A DNA stretch of 7,567 bases. Source: Candidatus Bathyarchaeota archaeon (GTDB lineage: Archaea > Thermoproteota > Bathyarchaeia > 40CM-2-53-6). Both the position numbers and the translations under genes were made by a program. The notes under the pieces are model-generated. The model made no database searches. It was not told where the DNA came from and worked only from the letters and a program-made list of their open reading frames with translations. The stretch's first letter is position 1; every line of letters begins with the position of its first letter. This document shows positions 1 to 5,782 of the stretch, piece by piece. The stretch spans positions 1-7,567 of the forward strand of contig VBAY01000141.1 in the NCBI GenBank assembly GCA_005883085.1, in the 5' to 3' direction.

Positions 1-1
1 A

Positions 2-331
2 CTAGACATACCGTTTCATAATTTCCAGAATACCGTTCAGCTGGTCAGTGCTCACGAACCTGCCCTTTACAGTCAACACCGCTCTAAGCTCCTCAATCGA
101 CTTGGGAAGTGAGTTCACGATCTGGATCGCGTCATTCCTGTCGAGCTGTAGCTTCGATGATAAGTCCTCGACGAGCTTCTCAGCCTTATCCGGTGAGATC
201 TTCGAGAACTTCCGCGCATAATCAAGGGTCCTGCGCTGGAATTCTCCAAGTTCCTCCTCTTTGATTTTTCCCAGAATCTCCTGGGCCTCCGCATTCGTTA
301 CGATTTTTCCTTCGACAATCTTCCTCGCCAT
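2..331 (-). CDS. rpoF: DNA-directed RNA polymerase subunit Rpo4 (RpoF, Rpb4 homologue)
   Basis: This 109-residue protein is a complete archaeal Rpo4/RpoF, the counterpart of eukaryotic Rpb4. In this family it pairs with Rpo7 (RpoE) to form the stalk of RNA polymerase, which helps open the promoter and binds the emerging transcript. The small, charged, mostly helical protein has the family pattern: a short N-terminal strand region (residues 1-12), helices, then a C-terminal HRDC-like part with VNSLPKSIEELRAVL at about 72-86. The ATG start lies one base after the rpl21e stop. A GAGGAG Shine-Dalgarno sequence sits 10 bases upstream, inside the end of rpl21e, so the two genes are almost certainly one operon. 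The TAG stop falls one base from the window edge; in many archaea DUF655 and ksgA genes follow, but that cannot be seen here. Confidence 0.93.
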   Translation of the reverse strand: MARKIVEGKIVTNAEAQEILGKIKEEELGEFQRRTLDYARKFSKISPDKAEKLVEDLSSKLQLDRNDAIQIVNSLPKSIEELRAVLTVKGRFVSTDQLNGILEIMKRYV

Positions 332-332
332 A

Positions 333-635
333 TCAACTCGACTCCTCTATCGAGGTTATGTGCTCAGGCCTCGCGATGATAATACGAGGGGTTTTCGTTC
401 CGGTCACCTCGACAACATAGCTGCGGCCACGTTTCTCCGCAATAGTTCCAACACGGCCATGATACCGACGGTGGGGCATTCCTTTCTGGACTGCTGGGTT
501 GATCATGATTTTGACCATCTGGCCTGGAGCGTAGGCGATGAGAAGTCTTCCGAGGGGTTGCTTGCCTCTGTCCCGAGGCTTCCTGCTGATCAGGGTTCTA
601 GTTTTTGTTCTGAAGCCCTTGGAACGTCTCAACAA
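333..635 (-). CDS. rpl21e: 50S ribosomal protein L21e
   Basis: This 100-residue basic protein is ribosomal protein L21e of the large subunit, present in archaea and eukaryotes. It has the typical RRSKGFRTKTR N-terminus (residues 3-13), a conserved KGMPHRRYHGRVGTI block (51-65), a KRGRSYVVEV strand (68-77) and the IIARPEHI ending (86-93). Length fits the family. There is no ATG: the gene opens with two TTG codons in tandem (635-633 and 632-630). A GGAG Shine-Dalgarno sequence lies 6 bases before the first and 9 before the second, so either could initiate; homologues usually have only a few residues before RRSKG, which fits both. It is the first gene of the minus-strand operon with rpoF, and its promoter is probably the TATA element near 680. 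Confidence 0.95.
   Translation of the reverse strand: MLRRSKGFRTKTRTLISRKPRDRGKQPLGRLLIAYAPGQMVKIMINPAVQKGMPHRRYHGRVGTIAEKRGRSYVVEVTGTKTPRIIIARPEHITSIEESS
342..347 (-). promoter_or_regulatory. Shine-Dalgarno site for rpoF
   Basis: On the minus strand this reads GAGGAG, complementary to the 3' end of archaeal 16S rRNA, and lies 10 bases before the rpoF ATG. It sits within the last codons of rpl21e, so rpoF ribosome loading takes place inside the upstream gene. Confidence 0.55.
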
Positions 636-641
636 CCAGTT

Positions 642-645
642 CTCC
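642..645 (-). promoter_or_regulatory. Shine-Dalgarno site for rpl21e
   Basis: GGAG on the minus strand precedes the first TTG codon of rpl21e by 6 bases and the second by 9. It supports initiation at TTG, since no ATG or GTG is suitably placed. It would fall inside the short leader predicted from the TATA element around base 680. Confidence 0.55.
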
Positions 646-674
646 GGTGAAGAAAGTTGCGGGCCCGGAGGTTC

Positions 675-684
675 CGTATATATG
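675..684. promoter_or_regulatory. Probable shared TATA element of the divergent rpl21e and trmG10 promoters
   Basis: The stretch contains TATATAT (677-683), nearly palindromic and centred at 680. Archaeal TATA boxes lie about 26-27 bases upstream of transcription start. On the plus strand that places the start at about 707, exactly the A of the trmG10 ATG, giving a leaderless mRNA. On the minus strand it places the start at about 653, giving a leader of roughly 18 bases that contains the GGAG of rpl21e. A purine-rich BRE-like sequence, CGAAC, flanks the TATA only on the minus-strand side, suggesting the ribosomal operon is the stronger direction. The position and spacing are visible in the sequence; the transcription starts are inferred. 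Confidence 0.55.
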
Positions 685-706
685 TTCGCGACATTCCGCT
701 ACCTGC

Positions 707-1753
707 ATGGCCGGGAACTCTGCGAGATTCTTCTTCATTCTATCTGGAGAACATTCCACTCTCCCACTCGCAGAGCTCAAGGCCATACTCCAAGCCTACA
801 CGATAGAATACAAGATAGTTGGAAGCTTCTACAAGCTCGTAGAAGTCCAGGGGGACCGAGCAAAACTAGAATCGATCGCGGGCCGCGGAGGATATGTTGA
901 CGAGATGGGACAGGAAGTTCTCCACACGGAAGACAACCTCACCAGCATCAAAGAGGGGGTCCAATCAACTGACCTCGAACCATTCCTCTCCTCTCAGGAC
1001 AGTTTCAGCGTGCGAATGCTACGGTTTGGCGGAGTCTCCAAGGAACTCTCAAGAGTCCACCTAGAATCCTACCTCGGAAAACTGTTGGCAGAGAAGACCG
1101 GGGCAAAGGTCGATCTTCGGCTCCCCGTGAAACCGTTCCGAGGAATCCTCGCGGGATCCCTCTTCCACTTGGGCCTAATTATGCAGCAGCGTCCGAAGGG
1201 AAGCGTTCATCGACGACGCCCTCGAAAGAGAGCTGTCTTCCATCCGAGCACCATGCCCCCTAAACTGGCTCGATGCTTGGTGAACTTGTCGGAAGTGCAG
1301 GATGGAGAGACGTTTCTGGACCCTTTCTGCGGGGTCGGAGGTATCGCAATAGAAGCAAGCCTTCTCGGCTGTGATGTTGTTGGCGTCGATGCTCTTTCGC
1401 GAATGGTTCGATCGGCTCGAAGGAACCTGGTTCATTTCGGGCTCAAGTCCTACGGCCTGGTTAGAGGCGATGCGCGGAACCTCCCTTTGCGTAGCGTTGA
1501 CGCTATCGCAACGGATCCTCCATATGGGACGGGGGCTTCAACTCTAAAATCCACTACGAAGGATATCCTGGCAAGCTTCTTGCCCCAGGCGAAGAGTATC
1601 TTGTCTCCTGGCGGTAGGGTTGTCTTTGCGTCTCCGCTGGGAACCGGGGCCGTTGATTTAGCCGAGTCTCAGGGTTTCAAGGTTTTCGACCGCCATGAGC
1701 TATACGTTCACAGAAGCTTAACAAGAGAGATTCTGGTGCTGGGAGTAAACTAG
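707..1753 (+). CDS. trmG10: tRNA (guanine(10)-N2)-methyltransferase, TrmG10/Trm11 type
   Basis: This 348-residue enzyme most likely methylates G10 of tRNA using S-adenosylmethionine, making m2G or m2,2G. The N-terminal half starts with a FFFILSGEHSTLPLAELKAIL segment (residues 8-28) characteristic of this family and holds a THUMP-type RNA-binding region at about 60-160. The C-terminal half is a Rossmann-fold methyltransferase: SAM-binding LDPFCGVGGIAIEA at 204-217, an acidic GVDAL strand end at 226-230, and the amino-methyltransferase motif DPPYG at 270-274. HPSTMPPKLARCLVNL (179-194), just before the catalytic domain, is also typical. The reading frame extends to a GTG at 647, but that 20-residue extension would cover the TATA element and lacks family character, so the ATG at 707 is preferred, probably as a leaderless start. 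The TAG stop abuts the ATG of rnz, indicating co-transcription. Confidence 0.9.
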   Translation: MAGNSARFFFILSGEHSTLPLAELKAILQAYTIEYKIVGSFYKLVEVQGDRAKLESIAGRGGYVDEMGQEVLHTEDNLTSIKEGVQSTDLEPFLSSQDSFSVRMLRFGGVSKELSRVHLESYLGKLLAEKTGAKVDLRLPVKPFRGILAGSLFHLGLIMQQRPKGSVHRRRPRKRAVFHPSTMPPKLARCLVNLSEVQDGETFLDPFCGVGGIAIEASLLGCDVVGVDALSRMVRSARRNLVHFGLKSYGLVRGDARNLPLRSVDAIATDPPYGTGASTLKSTTKDILASFLPQAKSILSPGGRVVFASPLGTGAVDLAESQGFKVFDRHELYVHRSLTREILVLGVN

Positions 1754-2674
1754 ATGCCCGCCGGTATCGATGTCATATTCCTCGGCACAGGGGGCAGCCT
1801 TCCCACCAAAGAAAGAGGCCTGCCCGCAGTGGCTCTACGCCGAGAGGGCGAACTCTTCCTGTTTGATTGTGGCGAGGGGACACAGCGGCAGATGATGCAC
1901 GCAGGACTCGGCTTCAACCGTTCGATGTCGATTATGATCTCCCATCTGCATGGAGATCACATTCTCGGATTACCCGGACTCCTCCAAACCATGTCATCAT
2001 TGATCAGAGACAAGCCCCTTGACATGTATGGTCCCGAAGGCATCTCCAATTATCTAGCCTCCCTCCGTAGAACCTTAGGTTTCGCGGCAAACTTTCCTGT
2101 ACGAGTCACAGAGCTCAAACCCGGACAAGAAATATCGAAAAACGGTTACAAGATCAAGACGACCAAGGCAATGCACGACATTACCTGCCTCGCCTACGCT
2201 ATCGCCGAGACAGACCGTCCAGGCCGGTTTCACCCTGAAAAAGCAAAACGGCTAGGCGTCCCTGAAGGACCACTGTGGAAACAGCTTCAGACGGGAAAAG
2301 AGGTCAAGGTTGAAGGGAAAATAGTCACGCCTCACCAGGTCATCGAAAAGCCACGCCCAGGCCTGAAGATCGTCTATGCCATTGACACTCGTCCCTCGGA
2401 GGAGGTGAAAGCACTGGCAAAAGAGGCGGATCTTCTCATGCACGACGGAGGATTCGCCGAGGACAGACGTGACAAGGCGAAAGAGTACTTCCATTCAACC
2501 GCCAGAGAAGCCGCCAAGGTCGCAAAAGCCGCACGAGTTCGCAAACTTGCGCTGGTCCACATCAGCGCGGTTACAAGGGATGACTCGATTCTCCTCAGGC
2601 AAGCAAGGGGCGTGTTCAAGGCAACGATCGTTCCCAAGGACCTAATGGTCTTGTCTCTGAAGCGCTCGAAGTAG
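1754..2674 (+). CDS. rnz: Ribonuclease Z (tRNA 3'-processing endonuclease)
   Basis: This 306-residue protein is a short-form RNase Z of the metallo-beta-lactamase superfamily, which cuts the 3' trailer from precursor tRNA after the discriminator base. It opens with FLGTGGSLPT (9-18). The zinc-binding motif SHLHGDH is at 63-69 (H64, H66, D68, H69), with further ligands at H141 (MHD), D211 (IDTRP) and H269 (LVHIS), and the catalytic-region histidine of HST at H247. GPLW at 172-175 marks the RNase Z substrate-arm region and separates it from generic hydrolases. Some secondary motifs vary: HDGGF (230-234) where HEATF is usual, and LVHISAVTRDD where LTHISSRY is common. The metal ligands appear complete, so it should be active. 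ATG immediately follows the trmG10 stop with no gap. It ends 25 bases from the convergent UPF0201 gene. Confidence 0.94.
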   Translation: MPAGIDVIFLGTGGSLPTKERGLPAVALRREGELFLFDCGEGTQRQMMHAGLGFNRSMSIMISHLHGDHILGLPGLLQTMSSLIRDKPLDMYGPEGISNYLASLRRTLGFAANFPVRVTELKPGQEISKNGYKIKTTKAMHDITCLAYAIAETDRPGRFHPEKAKRLGVPEGPLWKQLQTGKEVKVEGKIVTPHQVIEKPRPGLKIVYAIDTRPSEEVKALAKEADLLMHDGGFAEDRRDKAKEYFHSTAREAAKVAKAARVRKLALVHISAVTRDDSILLRQARGVFKATIVPKDLMVLSLKRSK

Positions 2675-2699
2675 AAGCATTGAAGCGAATCTCCCGACT

Positions 2700-3113
2700 C
2701 TAGTCTCCTCTTCGTTCTTCTCGCTGCCCCGCTAGCCAATCAATCAACTGGTCCGGGTTTCCGGTTTCAACAATCACATGTATCGGACCCAGCGGCGATT
2801 CACCCTCCGGCGCAGAGAACGACACGTGGCCCGCGTACGCTGCTTGCTTGTTCAGGTAAAAGACTATCCGATTGCCTTCCACAGATCGTCTTAGGACGGA
2901 TCTTGCCGCAGCACGAATTCTGTCACGCTGAAGAATCATCCGAAACCTCTCAAGAGAGGGCTGATCCTGCCCCTCGAGAATTATCTTCCCACTCCACTCA
3001 TCGAGTTGTCGAACCTCCACTTCGCCTCGGAGAATGTTGGTCACGGCTTTTTTGACTTTCTCGGGGTCCTCAGTCGGCCGGACTTCCGTTTCGCTATGGA
3101 CGAGGAAGCTCAG
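2700..3113 (-). CDS. UPF0201 family RNA-binding protein, probable CTG start
   Basis: This matches the archaeal UPF0201/COG1931 family, small proteins with a predicted RNA-binding fold that have been suggested to associate with the exosome; the function is not established. Family hallmarks are LQRDRIRAAARSVL, EGNRIVFYLNKQAAYAG, ESPLGPI and a final strand-helix ending NPDQLIDWLAG. The first usual start codon is a GTG at 3044, but the same frame continues upstream and encodes EVRPTEDPEKVKKA, the conserved family N-terminus. No ATG, GTG or TTG occurs between 3044 and the in-frame stop at 3179-3177. The best-placed candidate is CTG at 3113-3111, overlapping the TGA of the upstream UPF0200 gene as CTGA and giving 137 residues, with 10 before VRP as in relatives. 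Initiation by coupling with the upstream gene is inferred. A frameshift or sequencing error remains possible. Confidence 0.82.
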   Translation of the reverse strand: MSFLVHSETEVRPTEDPEKVKKAVTNILRGEVEVRQLDEWSGKIILEGQDQPSLERFRMILQRDRIRAAARSVLRRSVEGNRIVFYLNKQAAYAGHVSFSAPEGESPLGPIHVIVETGNPDQLIDWLAGQREERRGD

Positions 3114-3667
3114 TTCCGGAGTAACTTCAGCAGGCGTGCTGTTCGCCTCTTGAGGTCGTTCTTCGTATCTTCGTTCTCAACCACTCGATCGGCGATGGCG
3201 ATGAGCTTTCCAACTCCAACCTTCAGCTCTCTCTCATCGCGTTCTAGAAAGTCGGCCCAGTTTCTGGGACGATCAGATCTTCCTCTCTTTAGCAGTCTCT
3301 GGAATCTGCTTTTCGGGGAGGCGTGGATCGCGATGGTGAAGACGCTGTATTTCTTGTTCAGTTCCTCGATCTCTTCGATGTTCCTAGCACCTTCATAGAC
3401 GAAAATGTTTCCATCGATCTTGTCTATGAGCGGAGCCAACCGCTTGGCAACCGCGCCCATCCCCTCCTCCTCTCTGATCTTCAGCATTATCCTTCCGATG
3501 TTCTCTTTGCTAGGTGTCAAGTTCCGCCGCTTCGCCTCGGCCCTGATAATGTCCCCAGACACGAATACCGGAACTCCACGTTTTGCCGCAACACTAGATG
3601 CTAGGCTCTTGCCGGCGCCCGGCATTCCAACAATTACGATGACTGTCTTCGACTTCGCTTTGTCCAT
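3110..3667 (-). CDS. UPF0200 family P-loop nucleotide kinase-like protein
   Basis: This 185-residue protein belongs to the archaeal UPF0200 family, P-loop proteins related to adenylate and dephospho-CoA kinases. The physiological substrate is not established. A Walker A motif GMPGAGKS is at 14-21. Next come VSGDIIRAEAKRR (37-48, a substrate-side region as in nucleotide kinases), the YEGARNIEEIE segment (91-101), AIHASPKSRFQRLLKRGRSDRP (113-134, an arginine-rich lid) and an acidic LERDEREL helix (141-148). The frame is open to 3733, but the ATG at 3667 is chosen because homologues begin just before the Walker A strand and a TATAATA element lies about 27-30 bases upstream. The stop overlaps the likely CTG start of the UPF0201 gene. 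This UPF0200-UPF0201 pairing is, from memory, also found in Sulfolobus, which suggests linked roles. Confidence 0.87.
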   Translation of the reverse strand: MDKAKSKTVIVIVGMPGAGKSLASSVAAKRGVPVFVSGDIIRAEAKRRNLTPSKENIGRIMLKIREEEGMGAVAKRLAPLIDKIDGNIFVYEGARNIEEIEELNKKYSVFTIAIHASPKSRFQRLLKRGRSDRPRNWADFLERDERELKVGVGKLIAIADRVVENEDTKNDLKRRTARLLKLLRN

Positions 3668-3691
3668 GGGTCCGCGCACATTCGAGAAGAG

Positions 3692-3710
3692 AGTATTATA
3701 GCTCTTAAAA
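3692..3710. promoter_or_regulatory. Divergent promoter region between UPF0200 and thpR
   Basis: Two A/T-rich elements stand out here. TATTATA (3694-3700) reads TATAATA on the minus strand and would place transcription start near 3670, two or three bases before the UPF0200 ATG, so that mRNA would be nearly leaderless. CTTAAAA (3704-3710) is TATA-like on the plus strand and would start transcription near 3733-3735, just before the TTG at 3738 of thpR; TATTATA read forward would start it near 3724. These assignments rest on spacing only. Confidence 0.4.
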
Positions 3711-3737
3711 ATGGACCAGATTATCCGTAACAAGGAT

Positions 3738-4313
3738 TTGTCAGGGGATCAAGTCCGAAGCTTCATCTCAATAGACCTCGAAGATCAGCAGGTTCTCTCC
3801 CTCATAGCCTCAATCTTGTCCTCGTTACAGGCGCTAGGCGGAGATTTGAAACCCGTCGAGGGAGAGAATGTTCATCTCACATTGAAATTTCTGGGAAATG
3901 TATCCACGTCTCGACTGGCCGAGGTCAAGTCCTCTCTCCAACAACTCACGTTTCCATCGTTCACCGCGGAGATCAAGGGAGCAGGCGCCTTCCCGAATCT
4001 CAAACGCATGAATGTAATCTGGGTCGGAGTGAACGAGGGATGGACTCAAGTTGAGCAGATCTACGAGCAAGTCGAGAAGCTATTGTCCGGCGTAGGTTTC
4101 AGACGAGAGAACCGCTCCTTCAGTCCTCACATCACGATAGCCCGGGTCCGGTCGGGCCGAAAGAGGGACGAGATCGCCAATTTCCTTGAACACCTAAGCG
4201 ACGAGAGCTTCGGCACGATCGCCGTGGACAAGGTCCGCCTCAAACAGAGCATTCTCTCGAGTTCGGGGCCGAAATACTCGACCTTGCTGGAAATTCCCTC
4301 GCAGCCACGATAG
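3738..4313 (+). CDS. thpR: RNA 2',3'-cyclic phosphodiesterase / 2'-5' RNA ligase family protein
   Basis: This is a member of the two-histidine (2H) phosphoesterase family, called ThpR or LigT. Such enzymes act on RNA with 2',3'-cyclic phosphate ends and can form or open 2'-5' linkages. The two signature motifs HLTL (nucleotides 3873-3884) and HITI (4128-4139) are both present, with RSFISIDL at the N-terminus and KFLGNVS after the first motif. The reading frame is open from an ATG at 3711 (200 residues). I prefer TTG at 3738 (191 residues) because homologues begin only a residue or so before the RxFIxID strand, and the ATG at 3711 overlaps promoter-like sequence with no TATA at the right distance for a leaderless start. 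The choice is uncertain. The cca gene follows after 50 bases, a pairing seen in other archaea, and probably shares its transcript. Confidence 0.88.
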   Translation: MSGDQVRSFISIDLEDQQVLSLIASILSSLQALGGDLKPVEGENVHLTLKFLGNVSTSRLAEVKSSLQQLTFPSFTAEIKGAGAFPNLKRMNVIWVGVNEGWTQVEQIYEQVEKLLSGVGFRRENRSFSPHITIARVRSGRKRDEIANFLEHLSDESFGTIAVDKVRLKQSILSSSGPKYSTLLEIPSQPR

Positions 4314-4352
4314 GTCTTCATCGGTCCACTTTCAAATACTGACTCGTCACGT

Positions 4353-4357
4353 GGAGG
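4353..4357 (+). promoter_or_regulatory. Shine-Dalgarno site for cca
   Basis: GGAGG lies 6 bases before the ATG at 4364 and only 3 before the in-frame TTG at 4361. This spacing decides the start in favour of ATG. A clear SD suggests cca is translated from an mRNA with a leader, most simply the thpR transcript, although a weak TATA-like CAAATACT lies at 4333-4340. Confidence 0.7.
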
Positions 4358-4363
4358 AAGTTG

Positions 4364-5782
4364 ATGCCGAATTCCATTCAAACTGTCTTGGACCAGGTTG
4401 CGAAGAGGGTCGTTCCAACCAAAGCCGAAAGAGAACGAATGTCGCAACTAGCAGAGAGACTCAAAGGCCAGGTCCAGACTATACTGGATAAAGGGGGAAT
4501 CGGAGGCACAGTTTCCATCCAAGGATCATTCGCCCGGGACACTTGGTTGAGCGGCGAGGCCGACTTGGATCTCTTCGCCAGCTTTCCTCCTACAATGGAT
4601 AGGCAGGAATGGACTGGGAGGGTTCTTCCTGCGATTCGAAAAGGGATTCATGCTAAGACAATCGATCGATATGCCGAGCATCCCTATTTGGAATTCCACA
4701 TTGACAACATCCGAGTCAATGTAGTCCCCTGCTATTCCGTGGAGAAAGGGGAGTGGATGAGCGCAACCGACAGGACACCATACCATACAGAGTACATGAA
4801 ACAGCATCTGACGATAGAAATGCGTCTCGAGGCTCGACTCCTAAAGCGGTTCATGAAGGGAATACGATCCTACGGCGCCGAGATCAGAGTTGGAGGGTTC
4901 AGCGGAATGCTTGTTGAAACCCTGATTCTACACTACCAATCATTTCTCGAGACACTCGTTCAAGCTTCGAAATGGAAGCCCATCATCATTCTGGACATCG
5001 AAAAGGCCATCGGTGGTCAAGATTCTAGAGCTCGGGAGTTCGACTCTCCATTGGTCGTAATGGACCCGATAGACCCGAATCGAAACTTGGCGGCCGCCGT
5101 TAGAGATGACAAGCTATGGGGGTTCGTCGCCGCTTCAAGACAACTACAGAAGAATCCCGGCGCATGGTACTTTTTCCCTCCAAAGTCCAAACCGAAAACC
5201 AAAGCCCATTTTTCCAAACTCTTGGAGCATCAAAATAGAGATGTTGCAGCCATTTCCTTTGAGCATTCCCGGATAGTGCCTGACGTTCTGTGGGGACAGC
5301 TATTGAAAATCGAGAAATCGATAACAGAGCTTATGACACGACAAGATTTCCATCCCATCAGGTCGACTGTCTGGAGCAACGAAGCCCGATCAAGTGCAAT
5401 CCTTGTCGAGCTAGACACCTCGATCCTACCCGAAGTTCAGTTGCACGAGGGTCCTCCCGTCTCGAAGATGGACGACAGCCAGGGATTCTTAGATCGCCAC
5501 CTAGATGCGAGAGACACAGTTCGCGGTCCTTGGATTGAGGCGGATCGGTGGGTCGTTGACAAGGGACGAAGAATCCTCAGCGTCGAACAACTCGTCATGG
5601 CCGCTCTCAAAGATCCGAGGCTTGGGCTGACTGTCCCTGACCAATTGAACAACTACTTCCGTCAGAACGTGAGGGTTCTCGGGAACAGGAAGATTCTGGC
5701 GTTGCTTGGGCGAGAAGGTTTTGACCAGGCGTTGTCAGAGTTTTTGGCGGCGAAGCCGGCTTGGCTCAAAACCCATCACTAA
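4364..5782 (+). CDS. cca: CCA tRNA nucleotidyltransferase (archaeal class I)
   Basis: This 472-residue enzyme adds or repairs the CCA end of tRNA without a nucleic acid template, using CTP and ATP. It is the archaeal class I type of the polymerase beta superfamily. Residues 54-71 carry the nucleotidyltransferase signature GSFARDTW followed by GEADLDLF, with D67 and D69 as metal ligands. YAEHPYLEF (103-111), VVPCY (120-124) and SATDRTPYH (133-141) follow, then VGGFSGMLVETLIL (176-189) and the DPIDPNRNLAAAV block (234-246). The tail and body domains are full length. One oddity: the residue before VVPCY is N119 where Archaeoglobus fulgidus CCA has the third catalytic carboxylate, D110. The ATG at 4364 is chosen for its GGAGG. 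The 3' end overlaps the kinase frame by 22 bases. Confidence 0.93.
   Translation: MPNSIQTVLDQVAKRVVPTKAERERMSQLAERLKGQVQTILDKGGIGGTVSIQGSFARDTWLSGEADLDLFASFPPTMDRQEWTGRVLPAIRKGIHAKTIDRYAEHPYLEFHIDNIRVNVVPCYSVEKGEWMSATDRTPYHTEYMKQHLTIEMRLEARLLKRFMKGIRSYGAEIRVGGFSGMLVETLILHYQSFLETLVQASKWKPIIILDIEKAIGGQDSRAREFDSPLVVMDPIDPNRNLAAAVRDDKLWGFVAASRQLQKNPGAWYFFPPKSKPKTKAHFSKLLEHQNRDVAAISFEHSRIVPDVLWGQLLKIEKSITELMTRQDFHPIRSTVWSNEARSSAILVELDTSILPEVQLHEGPPVSKMDDSQGFLDRHLDARDTVRGPWIEADRWVVDKGRRILSVEQLVMAALKDPRLGLTVPDQLNNYFRQNVRVLGNRKILALLGREGFDQALSEFLAAKPAWLKTHH

Noticed and set aside
261..650. Plus-strand open frame of 129 codons opposite rpl21e and rpoF
   Set aside because: It is antisense to two confidently identified genes, resembles no family I know, and spans their operon junction.
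647..706. N-terminal extension of trmG10 from a GTG at 647
   Set aside because: The extra 20 residues are rich in unrelated residues and overlap the TATA element and promoter of the divergent operon; the family N-terminus begins just after the ATG at 707.
1405..1425. tRNA T-loop-like GGTTCGATC within trmG10
   Set aside because: No matching acceptor stem, anticodon arm or D-arm can be folded around it, and it encodes conserved-frame methyltransferase sequence.
2675..2699. Possible terminator between the convergent rnz and UPF0201 genes
   Set aside because: The 25 bases contain neither a T-run on either strand nor a convincing hairpin.
3006..3398. Plus-strand open frame of 130 codons
   Set aside because: It lies antisense to the UPF0200 and UPF0201 genes; its Phe/Ser-rich translation is typical of a reverse shadow of Lys/Glu/Arg-rich coding sequence.
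3668..3733. N-terminal extension of the UPF0200 gene to 3733
   Set aside because: It would run through the TATAATA element and into the divergent thpR region, and homologues start shortly before the Walker A strand.
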